Source: DASPSM01 sp036008465
GTDB taxonomy: Bacteria > Planctomycetota > Planctomycetia > Planctomycetales > Planctomycetaceae
Reading direction: 5' to 3'
Length of the DNA: 64,000 nt
Assembly (NCBI GenBank): GCA_036008465.1
Contig: DASYNP010000075.1
Coordinates: 10,105 to 74,104, forward strand
Shown here: positions 34,166 to 45,028 of the stretch, piece after piece
Position numbering within the stretch: the stretch's first letter is position 1
How the letters are laid out: each line of letters begins with the position of its first letter
Program-made: the position numbers and the translations under genes
The notes under the pieces: model-generated
What the model was told of the DNA's origin: nothing
The model's input: only the letters and a program-made list of their open reading frames with translations
Databases searched by the model: none

Positions 34166-35062
34166 ATGGAAACTCGGCAATTCGGCAAAACGGACATGCG
34201 CGTGAGTGTTCTCGGGTTTGGCGGCGCTGAGATCGGCTTCGAACGCGCATCGTCGGAAGACGTCTTGCAGCTCTTAACAACCGCATTGGACTCCGGTCTG
34301 AATGTCATCGACACGGCCGAGTGCTATCTAGCCAGCGAGGAACTGATCGGGCAAACGGTCAGCAATCGCCGCAAGCAGTATTTCTTGTTCACCAAATGCG
34401 GCCATCCGGAGCGGCCGGGCGTCGAGGATTGGCGCAAAGAATCGTTGCTCGACAGCATCGTGCGCAGCCTCCTGCGACTGAAGACCGACCGGGTCGACCT
34501 GATCCATCTGCACACGTGCTCGGAGCAGGAGCTGCGCAAGGGCGAGGTCATTGCCGCGCTAGAAGAGGCCCGCGAGCGGGGTTATACGCGTTACATCGCC
34601 TACAGCGGGGACAGCTCGGCCGCGCGGTACGCGGTCGAGTGCGGCGTGTTCGATTCGCTGCAAACATCGATCAGCATCGCCGACCAGGAAGCGATCGAGC
34701 TGACGGTATCGCTCGCGCGGGAGCGCGGCATGGGAGTGATTGCCAAGCGGCCGATCGCCAATGCCGCCTGGCGCTATTCCGAGAAGCCGACCAACTCGTA
34801 TCACCAGACGTATTGGGAACGGCTGCGGAAGTTGAACTACGACTTTCTGAAGGGCGACCCCAAGCAGGCGGCCTCGATCGCGCTGCGCTTTACGCTGAGC
34901 GTTCCAGGCGTGTGCACGGCCATCGTCGGCACCAAGAACCCGAATCGCTGGCACGAGAACGCCGAATTGTTGAAGGAGGGGCCACTGCCGAAAGAACAGT
35001 TCGACGCGATTCGCGCGCGTTGGAAGGGAGTTGCCCCCAGCTCCTGGATCGGCCAGACGTAA
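34166..35062 (+). CDS. Aldo/keto reductase
   Basis: This 298-residue AKR has the catalytic residues Asp49, Tyr54 and Lys77, and His114 or His116 in LIHLHTC. The LGFGG start and the GVIAKRP and VGTKNPNRWHEN (NADPH-binding) parts are in place. The sequence resembles the general aldo/keto reductases of bacteria rather than a characterised enzyme. GAGGAAGCGAC precedes the ATG. It is alone, with the next gene starting 118 bp later. Confidence 0.9.
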   Translation: METRQFGKTDMRVSVLGFGGAEIGFERASSEDVLQLLTTALDSGLNVIDTAECYLASEELIGQTVSNRRKQYFLFTKCGHPERPGVEDWRKESLLDSIVRSLLRLKTDRVDLIHLHTCSEQELRKGEVIAALEEARERGYTRYIAYSGDSSAARYAVECGVFDSLQTSISIADQEAIELTVSLARERGMGVIAKRPIANAAWRYSEKPTNSYHQTYWERLRKLNYDFLKGDPKQAASIALRFTLSVPGVCTAIVGTKNPNRWHENAELLKEGPLPKEQFDAIRARWKGVAPSSWIGQT

Positions 35063-35180
35063 TCTGACTGAAAAAACGCGGCTTCTCGCCGATCTCCGCC
35101 CTCTGCTCATGCGACCTCAAGGGCGAAACGGATCGCCCACGGGCCGTGATCAAAACGAGAACCGAAGCACCCCCAAAGCC

Positions 35181-35831
35181 ATGTCCGCGACTCAAGAGCG
35201 AGATCAGGTCGCGCGGATCGCACGCAGCGACAACGCCTCGGCCTTGCGGATCGCGCGGAACATCGACGACCCTTGGTTCCGGTGCCAGGCCCTCGCGTAT
35301 GTGGCCTGGAATCTGGCCGACCATAAGCGATTCCTGCGGGTCGTCGCCGAATCGCTGGAGAGCGGGTGGTCCATCAGGGACCCCAATCGGTCGGTGACGG
35401 TAATCGCCTGGCCCGTCGCCGCGCTCGCCCGGCGAAATTATTCCCGACCCGATGCAATGGAGCGAAGCACCGGCATACTGCGCGACGTCATCGCCCGGCT
35501 CACGGGGGTCATCGCCAAAGAGCCAAACCCCGCCTCACGAGCCGATGCTCTCCTGTTGCACGTCCACGCCTTGTCTCCATCCCGGCGGGAGCTTCGCAAA
35601 GGGTTGCTCGGCTTGCTTGTGAAGGAGTGCCGAGACGCAACGAATCAGAAGCGGCAGCGTCAACTCGAGGAGGCGGCAATGGCGATCGCCCCCGACGACC
35701 TTGATACGGCGCTGGGCCTCATCGCGTCATTGGACGAGAACCGGAAGCGTCGGACGACCGTTAGAATTGAAGCACAGGGGGAAGGGCTCGGACCCCGCCA
35801 GTTCTTCGAGAAGAGCGGTGACGTCCGGTGA
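35181..35831 (+). CDS. Hypothetical helical-repeat protein
   Basis: A protein of about 216 residues, all helical in appearance. It has repeat-like segments ALRIARNIDDPWFRCQALAYVAWNLAD and LLVKECRDATNQKRQRQLEEAAMAIA, similar to helical (HEAT- or TPR-type) hairpins. There is no signal peptide, membrane helix or catalytic motif. The reading frame is open back to 35031, overlapping the AKR end. I prefer the ATG at 35181, though an ATG at 35109 is possible. Function unknown. Confidence 0.55.
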   Translation: MSATQERDQVARIARSDNASALRIARNIDDPWFRCQALAYVAWNLADHKRFLRVVAESLESGWSIRDPNRSVTVIAWPVAALARRNYSRPDAMERSTGILRDVIARLTGVIAKEPNPASRADALLLHVHALSPSRRELRKGLLGLLVKECRDATNQKRQRQLEEAAMAIAPDDLDTALGLIASLDENRKRRTTVRIEAQGEGLGPRQFFEKSGDVR

Positions 35832-35962
35832 GACCTGTCGGAGACGGGCATCCGCTACTCGGTCCATCTAGTGGAGCTCGGCGAGAAGTCCCAAAAAAAC
35901 GGCCAAAAAACGGGGCTGACGACCGAATCAGGTGCGAGGCACGGCCAGCGCCCCCCCAACTC

Positions 35963-35986
35963 GGCTCGACTGAGCTCGCCCGAATC
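35963..35986 (+). repeat. 24-nt recurring insert, copy 2
   Basis: A copy of the 24-base block (here GGCTCGACTGAGCTC...GAATC) next to CCCGTCTCCCGCGAGG. It lies in the gap between the helical-repeat gene and the thioredoxin gene. Confidence 0.65.
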
Positions 35987-36059
35987 CGGCCCGTCTCCCG
36001 CGAGGGGAGGGGGGAGAAGATTTGCCGCGACGGTTTTGCTGAGACAACGGCATGTCGCG

Positions 36060-36929
36060 TCAATAAAGCGCCGTCGCCAGCTTGCGGCGGTAGGTGCCGA
36101 CGAGGTCGGAGCCGGCGCCGAGTGTGTCGAAGATCCGCACCATCGTGTTTTTCGCCTCGACGCCGACGCCCGTTTTGTCCTTTTGGATGATCTCCAACAG
36201 GATTTTCAGGGCTTCTTCGTGACGGTTGGCCACGGCCAGCGCCTCTGCCAGCTTGAGCTGCAAATGGAGATCGTTCGGCGCGGCGGCTGCAGCCTTGCGG
36301 GCCTCGTCGAGCGGGCCGGCTTCGGCGGCGGCGGCCCGCAATTCGAGCTGTGATTTGATCTTTTCGGCCTCAGGCTCGAGGTAACCGCGCGCTTCAAGGT
36401 CGGCGAGGAGCTTGCGCGATTCGTCGTCGAGGTTGAGCTTGAGCAACACGCGGGCCAGCGCGATTTTGATCGCGTCATTTCCCGAATCGAGGGTCGCTGC
36501 CTCACGGTAAGCAGCCAACGCCCCTTTCGGATCCGAGGCCTCCAGCGCCTTGCCCTTCGCGAGCAGCTCTTCGGCCTTTGACGGCAAGATCGAGTTGAGC
36601 CATTCACGGAGCTTGTCCTCCGGATGCACCCCCATGAATTCGCTGACGACCTGCTGGTCGCGCAGCGCCACGACGTACGGAATCGACTGCACAGCGAAGG
36701 CTTGGGCGATTTCCGGATTCTCGTCGATGTTGATCTTCACCAACTGAAAGCGGCCATTGAGTTCGGTCGCGAGCTTTTCGAGGATCGGCGTCAACTGCCG
36801 GCACGGGCCGCACCAGGGCGCCCAAAAGTCGACGACCACCGGCCGATCGATCGACGCCCGGATTACGTCGGTCTCAAAACGCGGAGTCGTCGTTTCAGAA
36901 ATCCACGGCGATTGCGCGGCAGCAGCCAT
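36060..36929 (-). CDS. Thioredoxin-TPR protein (YbbN/CnoX-like)
   Basis: The 289-residue protein has an N-terminal thioredoxin domain with the active site FWAPWCGPCRQL (Cys40 and Cys43) and the cis-proline loop SIPYVVAL. Four or so TPR-like helical pairs follow, including ARVLLKLNLDDESRKLLADLEARGYL and AEALAVANRHEEALKILLEIIQ. This matches the YbbN/CnoX chaperedoxin type, in which redox activity and chaperone binding are joined. E. coli CnoX has an altered Cys motif, while here the WCGPC motif is intact. The ATG at 36929 follows a GTG. Confidence 0.9.
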   Translation of the reverse strand: MAAAAQSPWISETTTPRFETDVIRASIDRPVVVDFWAPWCGPCRQLTPILEKLATELNGRFQLVKINIDENPEIAQAFAVQSIPYVVALRDQQVVSEFMGVHPEDKLREWLNSILPSKAEELLAKGKALEASDPKGALAAYREAATLDSGNDAIKIALARVLLKLNLDDESRKLLADLEARGYLEPEAEKIKSQLELRAAAAEAGPLDEARKAAAAAPNDLHLQLKLAEALAVANRHEEALKILLEIIQKDKTGVGVEAKNTMVRIFDTLGAGSDLVGTYRRKLATALY

Positions 36930-37435
36930 CACGTCAGTCTCCTCAGCCTCGGCCCAATCCTACTGATTCGGCCGCCAGTGTCGTTCGCGCCAGGTCGTTC
37001 GCGCCAGTGTAGGAATCCCGCGTCTAACCCGCCACCGCCCATCGATGAGCGACGTTGCAAAATGGCAACGCGTCCCCAGAAGTCAACTCGCGAGAATTCC
37101 CGGCGAAGCCGACACCGACGGCTGCCGCATTACGATCGGCGCGAACACTTCGCGATCGGCAAATTGGCCCGCACTCGGGCGCGAGTTGTGAACCGGGCCT
37201 CCGACTCCAATCCATAGTTGAACTGGCCCGCGCACGCATTCGCGTGCCTCGCGGCGCGAGTTCAACCGTGGCGGAAAACCGTGCGCATTTCTCCGATTAG
37301 CGCCGGCACGGCGGTCCGGTACTTCAATCCTATTGCTGATTGCCGGCCGCCGGTGTGCCGGGAGCCGCTGCTTCCAGAGCGTGTCAGGCACCGCGCCTGC
37401 GAACCCCTTGCGCGCGGCTGGTTGCGATGCTTCTG

Positions 37436-37840
37436 TCATCGGCTGCTCTTCCCGATCGAATGCTGCGGGCCGTTTCGCTGTTGCTGCCTGTTCCCCTGCT
37501 GTGGACCCTTTGATTGCTGTTGCCTCTGTGGATGCAGGGGCCCTTTTGACTGTTGCGGCCTGTTTTGCTGCTGCGGTCCGTTCTGTTGCTGCGGGCTGTG
37601 TTGCTGCTGCATCCCGTTTGAGTGCTGTGAGTGTTGCGGGCCGTTTGTCTGCGGACCGTTTTGCTGCTGTTGCAACTGCTGTGACGTGCTCTCCTGCAGA
37701 GCGTGTCCCGAGCCCTCAATCGAAGCCATTCTGTTGGCTCGAGCCAAGCAGGGCATTTTGGCGCGGATGCAATCGTTCGATTGGCAGATCGTCCACGGCC
37801 ACCGGGTGTCGTCGGGACTGGGACTGTTTCTCGACGCCAC
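37436..37840 (-). CDS. Possible Gln-rich low-complexity protein
   Basis: This frame encodes 134 residues. The middle consists of QQQNGPQ-like repeats (QQQNGPQTNGPQHSQHSNG and similar). The start is GTG. The same DNA reads on the plus strand as a Cys-rich frame of similar length, so coding direction cannot be decided by composition. It is listed because glutamine-rich tracts occur in real proteins, but it may be non-coding. Confidence 0.2.
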   Translation of the reverse strand: MASRNSPSPDDTRWPWTICQSNDCIRAKMPCLARANRMASIEGSGHALQESTSQQLQQQQNGPQTNGPQHSQHSNGMQQQHSPQQQNGPQQQNRPQQSKGPLHPQRQQQSKGPQQGNRQQQRNGPQHSIGKSSR

Positions 37841-37880
37841 GATCTGAGGCGATCGTCGGAACCCTCACCCTGCCCTCTCC

Positions 37881-37904
37881 GGCTTGACTGAGCTCGCCGA
37901 AGTC
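37881..37904 (+). repeat. 24-nt recurring insert, copy 3
   Basis: A copy of the 24-base block, here starting GGCTTGACTGAGCTC and ending GAAGTC. It follows CCCTCACCCTGCCCTCTCC. Confidence 0.7.
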
Positions 37905-37940
37905 CATCGGAATGGAACAGGGTTGTAAAAGACCGAGCTG

Positions 37941-38384
37941 CTAGGAAGCGGCCGAATCGTCTGAGAGCAGGCGAACGTCGCTGCTGCTCTGGGCCGAGTC
38001 GGCAGGCTCGAAGTCTTCTTCCGGAATGTCCCGAGCGTTGATCTCGACGGTCTCCTCGTCGATGCTGTAGGCTTCTTCGTCTTCCTCGCCGGGGACGCTG
38101 GGACCGAGATGCACGCGGAACTTCACGCTGGCAAACGTCAGCTCATCGCCCGGCAACAACGCGCCACGGGTGACTCGCTGCCCGTTAACCTTGGTGCCGT
38201 TGGTGCTGGCCAAATCGCGGATGAAGAGCAAGCCGTCGGTCTTCGCGATCAGGCATTGCAGCTTCGAGATGGCACCTTGCTGGATCGTCAGATCGCACAG
38301 TTCCGAACTGCGGCCGACGACGGTGACGTCCCGGTTGATCGTGAAGGCTGCGCCGCCGTCGACGGGGATCAGTTTGGCTTGCAT
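37941..38384 (-). CDS. FHA-domain protein
   Basis: The 147-residue protein begins with an FHA domain (VVGRSSELCDLTIQQGAISKLQCLI, then FIRDLASTNGTKVNGQRV). This is the phosphothreonine-binding fold with the conserved GRS, STNGT and NG elements. The last third is an acidic, Ser-rich tail (EEDEEAYSIDEETVEINARDIPEED). It can act as a phospho-dependent partner for Ser/Thr kinases, of which two lie elsewhere in the window. There is no direct kinase neighbour. The start has a weak Shine-Dalgarno sequence. Confidence 0.88.
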   Translation of the reverse strand: MQAKLIPVDGGAAFTINRDVTVVGRSSELCDLTIQQGAISKLQCLIAKTDGLLFIRDLASTNGTKVNGQRVTRGALLPGDELTFASVKFRVHLGPSVPGEEDEEAYSIDEETVEINARDIPEEDFEPADSAQSSSDVRLLSDDSAAS

Positions 38385-38876
38385 GCGCTCGAAATCCGCA
38401 AAAGGGGCGTCCCGGGTGCCCGCGAAATTCTCCTCTGCCGTAACAATCCTGAAGAGTTCAGGACCATTTCGCGCGAAAGCTCAGGCAATTCGCGCAGCCC
38501 AGATCTTGATTGTCCGCACGGGCGTGTTGAAGTCAAGGTGGGCCTGAGTCTTGTCACCCTAAGATATTACAAATCAGCGACTTGCGAACTTCACGAGACC
38601 ACCGCCAGGGCGCTCGGCTGCCTTGACGATCCTTTCTGGCGCTGATAGCTTTCGACGCCGGCACACCGACGGGAGCCAGGTTCGTCGGCCTCGCTGCGGA
38701 CCGCTGCTTGGGCTCCTAAGCTCGAGTCTCCGTTTCCGGCCGAAGGTCGCGCGCTGCGCCGAGGACCGACGCCGATCCGGCGGGCACCGGCTGCCGCCGA
38801 CCAAGGCCCCTCCCTGAAAACGCGGGCCTCGCAAACAGACGGAGGCCCAGGGCGGGCCAATACAAAGGTTGCAAGC
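38385..38876. other. 492-bp region upstream of ppdK
   Basis: I see no convincing gene here. Frames running on both strands are uninformative. It contains the divergent promoters of the FHA gene and ppdK. The AT-rich stretch CCTAAGATATTACAAATCAG near 38560 is the best promoter candidate. Confidence 0.45.
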
Positions 38877-41615
<2,739 letters not shown>

Positions 41616-41649
41616 CCCGGCGCGGTCGAAGTGAACACGACCCGGCGAG

Positions 41650-41669
41650 CCGCCAGCGTAAGCTGGCGG
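41650..41669. terminator. Hairpin between ppdK and the M50 gene
   Basis: CCGCCAGC-GTAA-GCTGGCGG, 35 bp after the ppdK stop and close to the convergent M50 gene's end (41693). It could terminate both. The T-run is weak (GGGTGCTTAGTG). The same hairpin type is common between planctomycete genes. Confidence 0.6.
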
Positions 41670-41692
41670 GTGCTTAGTGTCGCGGCGGCCGT

Positions 41693-42979
41693 TCAAACAC
41701 GAACTTCGGGTGCCGAGAGTTCTCTTTCAACACGCGGGATGAGAGCGCACTTTGCATCAAGCTTCCTGGCCTGTGCGAGGTAATGGCGACTTTTATCTTG
41801 GTCGCATTTCCGTGCGAAAGCGATCGCGAGGCAGCAGGCATTGCTGGCTTTGCTCTGAGGGTCAGGATTACGGGCGAGAGCCTTCTTGAGCAGGTCGATC
41901 CCTTCATCGAAATGGTCGAATTCGACCAGGACCATCCCCCGAGTTCCCTGGATCCACGAAACCCAAGGTGCGATTCGGAAGGCCTCCGCGGAATAACGAT
42001 CGGCCTCCTCGAGGAGGGAGAGATTGCCCATGAAGAGATCGGTCCAGCCTACATTGTTCAAAAACAGCGCGCGCTGTTCCAGATTTTCACCACAAGATTC
42101 AAGGCAGTCGATGAACGTTTTCCGCGCCGCGGGGAAGTCCTCGAGTCCCAGCTGGGCGACGCCGAGCACGCCGCTGATGGTATTGTCGGCCGGGTACTCT
42201 CGCAGGCCTCGCTCGGCCCAATCGATGGCTGCTCGGTAGTTCTTGCGTTGAATCTGCTCCATTCCTTCTTGCGCGAAATAGTAAATGTGCCGCTTTAGGA
42301 GCGTATCGCGAGACGTAAAAGGGGAAGAGAGTAGCACGAGACCGTCGCTTGCGAACTGTCCAAAGGTAGTCGCGTGACGCCACGGAAATAAACTCACGAT
42401 GACGAGCAAGAGATTGGCTGTAGCGAATGGGACGACAAGTGATTCTCCCCACACGCCGGGGCGCAGACACAATGCCGCGACCGCCAAGAGCCCATTCGCC
42501 AGCGGTCCGGCAGCGACCATCAAGGCCCATCGCCAGCCGACGAAGCGCAAAGTGGGAGCGCCTACGAGCGTCAAGCCTCCGCTCGGGATCGGCGTGACGC
42601 AGATTTCGATCCCGAAGATGCTCTGCCGCCAAACGACGGGACCCCAAGAGCCAATAAAGATTCGGAAAACGCGCAATCCGAGAAGGCGTGCCGCTAAGGC
42701 GTGTGCCAACTCATGCGGCACGACACACAACCAAAAGAAGGCCAGTAGCGCAGGCGCAAAAAGGAAAATGTCACGATTCTGTGGCGAAGCGACCGCAAAC
42801 GCACAGGCCCCGACAAAAGACATCAAAGTAAGACCGACCCAGAATGAGCGATCGTGCAGCGACCGGTCCCGCCGATTCGCGCAGGTCGGGCAATAGCGCC
42901 AGGGCTTCTGAAAGACGCGAACGATGGGACGGAATGCCGCGTCTAGGGGCGACTCAATGCCGCAGCAATCGCATTTCAT
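41693..42979 (-). CDS. M50-like membrane metalloprotease with TPRs
   Basis: This protein of about 428 residues starts with a Cys-rich zinc-ribbon-like segment (MKCDCCGIESPL... YCPTCANRRD). Transmembrane helices follow, with the HELAH motif in VVPHELAHALAARLLG, the M50 zinc-binding site. The usual second motif is weaker (FGQFASDGLVLL). The C-terminal half has TPR-like repeats such as AIDWAERGLREYPADNTISGVLGVAQLGLEDF. M50 enzymes perform intramembrane proteolysis of anti-sigma or signalling proteins. The ATG at 42979 has GGAA upstream; a TTG at 43030 is less likely. It follows the Ser/Thr kinase gene by 96 bp and may be co-transcribed with it. Confidence 0.8.
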   Translation of the reverse strand: MKCDCCGIESPLDAAFRPIVRVFQKPWRYCPTCANRRDRSLHDRSFWVGLTLMSFVGACAFAVASPQNRDIFLFAPALLAFFWLCVVPHELAHALAARLLGLRVFRIFIGSWGPVVWRQSIFGIEICVTPIPSGGLTLVGAPTLRFVGWRWALMVAAGPLANGLLAVAALCLRPGVWGESLVVPFATANLLLVIVSLFPWRHATTFGQFASDGLVLLSSPFTSRDTLLKRHIYYFAQEGMEQIQRKNYRAAIDWAERGLREYPADNTISGVLGVAQLGLEDFPAARKTFIDCLESCGENLEQRALFLNNVGWTDLFMGNLSLLEEADRYSAEAFRIAPWVSWIQGTRGMVLVEFDHFDEGIDLLKKALARNPDPQSKASNACCLAIAFARKCDQDKSRHYLAQARKLDAKCALIPRVERELSAPEVRV

Positions 42980-43074
42980 GTCGCATTCCGATCGCGAAGC
43001 GGCAGCTTTGTACGGCGCGAGGGCTCGCAAGAACCAGCGGGCGATCTCCTGGGCAAAATGGCCGCACGGGCACC

Positions 43075-44805
43075 CTACGGCTCGCCCTCAAACAGATCCT
43101 GCAGCTGCTTGTTCTCTTGCTGGCCCAGTTCGCGGGCGTTGATGCTGCCGGCGCGTTGTAGCATTTGCCACAAGTCGCCGCTGATCTGGCCGCGGCGCTG
43201 GGAGAGGTCGCCCAGGTCGTAGATTAATCCCTGCGACTTCTTGTAGTCCTTTTGCAGGGTGGCGATGATCGCCTCGCCGGCGATGCCGGCGGCGTGTTCC
43301 TTGGGGTTCTCGCGACCCATGCCCTCCAGTTCGCTGAACAGCTTCTGCGCCTCTTTGAGACGCAGCGTTCGCAGGTACAAAACGGCCAATCGTTCCTTCG
43401 CCTGCACCGTATAGACGCGGTCTTCCGGGTAGTAGTCGAGCACGGCTTTCCAAGCGTCTTCGTCGGAACGCAGCTGGTTGGCTCGCGCGAACTGCTTTTG
43501 TGCCGAGCCTTCCCGGGAAGTGGGATTCTCCTGGATCGCGGCCGCCTGCAGCGGATCTGTCGGCCGTAACCACCATCCCACGGCCGCAGTTGCGCTACCC
43601 AAGACCAGTGCCGCAATTCCCAGGGCGATCGCATGCTGAGTCAGCGACCATTTGAAGAAACCTTCACTCCACCGGACCACAACGCGCGGGGCTCCCGGGG
43701 CCGCGGGCGTCGGCATGGGCACAGTGATTTCCTTGAGCTTCACCGCGCCGGCCGCTCCCGGGTCGTCTTTGATCAGCCGACCGACCTTCTTCAGATCGTG
43801 CGTGATTTCGCGGGCGTGCTGATAGCGGTCGGCCGGAGCACGGGCCATCATTTTGTGCACGATTTCGGAGATCACCGGCGGCAGATCGGGACGCAGCGTG
43901 GCCAGGTCCTCGGGCTTATGCGTCAGGTGCTGCATCGCCAGGCTGAGCGTCGTGTCGCCGCGAAAGGGCGGCCGGCCGGCCAGCACGCGGTAGCACGTCA
44001 CGCCGAACGAATAGATGTCGCTACGGTGATCGACGGCCTCTCCGTTGATCTGCTCGGGGCTCATGTAAAGCGGCGTGCCCATGGTCATGCCCACCTGCGT
44101 GAGCTGCATCATGTGCTCCGTTTGGGCCAGTTGAGCCAGGCCGAAATCGGCGACCTTCGCCTCGCCTTTTCGCGTGATGAGAATGTTTTCGGGCTTGATG
44201 TCGCGGTGAACGATGCCCGCTTCACCGGCGACCGTCAGCGCCGCGGCCACTTGCCGCATGATGTGGTAAGCGACCAAAAGCTCCGGGGGCCCGCGGCGAT
44301 TGAGCAGCTGCCGCAGGTTCATCCCCTGCACGTATTCCTGAGCGATGTAGTAGAGGCCATCCTGCTGCCCGAACGAGTAGACCTGAACGATGTTCGGATG
44401 GATCAGCCCGGCGGCCGCCTTGGCTTCCTGCTCGAAGCGCTTGAGAATTGTCTCGTCAGAGAGCAATTCCTTGCGCAGCACCTTGATCGCCACCTGACGG
44501 TGAAGCGAGGTCTGCTCGGCGAGATAGACCTCCGACATCCCGCCGCGCCCGAGCGGACGCAGGATGCGGAATTCCCCGAGCTGCCTGACCGAGTCCTCTG
44601 AGATCTCCTGGAAGACCGGTGTCTCCGGCGGAGAAGACTCAGCCGCCGGCCCGGGCTCCATGTGAGCGCCGCCGTGTCGTGGCGCCGGCTCCATGTGAGC
44701 CGGACCCTGTCGTGGCGCCGGCTCCGTGTGAGCCGGACCCTGTCGTGGCGCCGGCTCCGCACGAGCCGGACTGTGGGGCGAATCGTCGGTCGGCGGCAAG
44801 GGCAT
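43075..44805 (-). CDS. Membrane Ser/Thr protein kinase with a C-terminal helical region
   Basis: The kinase domain of this 576-residue protein is about residues 75-340. It has GRGGMSEVYLAEQ, VAIKVL, HRDIKPENIL, DFGLA, and MSPEQINGEAVDHRSDIYSFGV. A single transmembrane helix is near residue 405 (HAIALGIAALVLGSATAAVGWWL), followed by TPR-like helices (AKERLAVLYLRTLRLKEAQKLFSEL). The N-terminal 60 residues are a Pro/Ala/Gln-rich segment with an 11-residue repeat (EPAPRQGPAH). I chose ATG 44805; a TTG at 44823 is possible. It belongs to the PknB-type group abundant in planctomycetes. The following gene is the M50 protease. Confidence 0.92.
   Translation of the reverse strand: MPLPPTDDSPHSPARAEPAPRQGPAHTEPAPRQGPAHMEPAPRHGGAHMEPGPAAESSPPETPVFQEISEDSVRQLGEFRILRPLGRGGMSEVYLAEQTSLHRQVAIKVLRKELLSDETILKRFEQEAKAAAGLIHPNIVQVYSFGQQDGLYYIAQEYVQGMNLRQLLNRRGPPELLVAYHIMRQVAAALTVAGEAGIVHRDIKPENILITRKGEAKVADFGLAQLAQTEHMMQLTQVGMTMGTPLYMSPEQINGEAVDHRSDIYSFGVTCYRVLAGRPPFRGDTTLSLAMQHLTHKPEDLATLRPDLPPVISEIVHKMMARAPADRYQHAREITHDLKKVGRLIKDDPGAAGAVKLKEITVPMPTPAAPGAPRVVVRWSEGFFKWSLTQHAIALGIAALVLGSATAAVGWWLRPTDPLQAAAIQENPTSREGSAQKQFARANQLRSDEDAWKAVLDYYPEDRVYTVQAKERLAVLYLRTLRLKEAQKLFSELEGMGRENPKEHAAGIAGEAIIATLQKDYKKSQGLIYDLGDLSQRRGQISGDLWQMLQRAGSINARELGQQENKQLQDLFEGEP
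44675..44773. repeat. 33-bp in-frame tandem repeat in the kinase N-terminus
   Basis: About three near-identical 33-bp units starting at 44675, 44708 and 44741 encode the EPAPRQGPAH-type linker. The number of units may vary between strains. Confidence 0.8.
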
Positions 44806-45028
44806 TCCGAAAATCCTCAACAAGAGGCGCCACTTAGTGTTGTACTACTGCGCGCGAATGAGCCGCAAGCTGTTTCGTTCGGCCCCTGGATCGTTTGCCC
44901 AGAGACTTTACCCCGGTTGCGCGGGTCTTGTATCATGACTTGTCGATGCGTCTCTTTGGCGGACCATGAACGCCTCCCCACCTTGCATCGCACTCCTGCC
45001 CGAATTGCCAGCCTCGAGGTGACCGCGC

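Larger units (their letters stand above)
36930..37940. other. 1-kb region with a Q-rich low-complexity tract and repeats
   Basis: The stretch from 37455 to 37690 is a degenerate tandem repeat of TGTTGCGGGCCGTTTTGC-like units. It reads as Gln/Asn-rich on the minus strand and Cys-rich on the plus strand. The rest (36950-37330 and 37690-37860) shows no clear gene. A copy of the 24-nt insert is at 37881. Confidence 0.5.
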
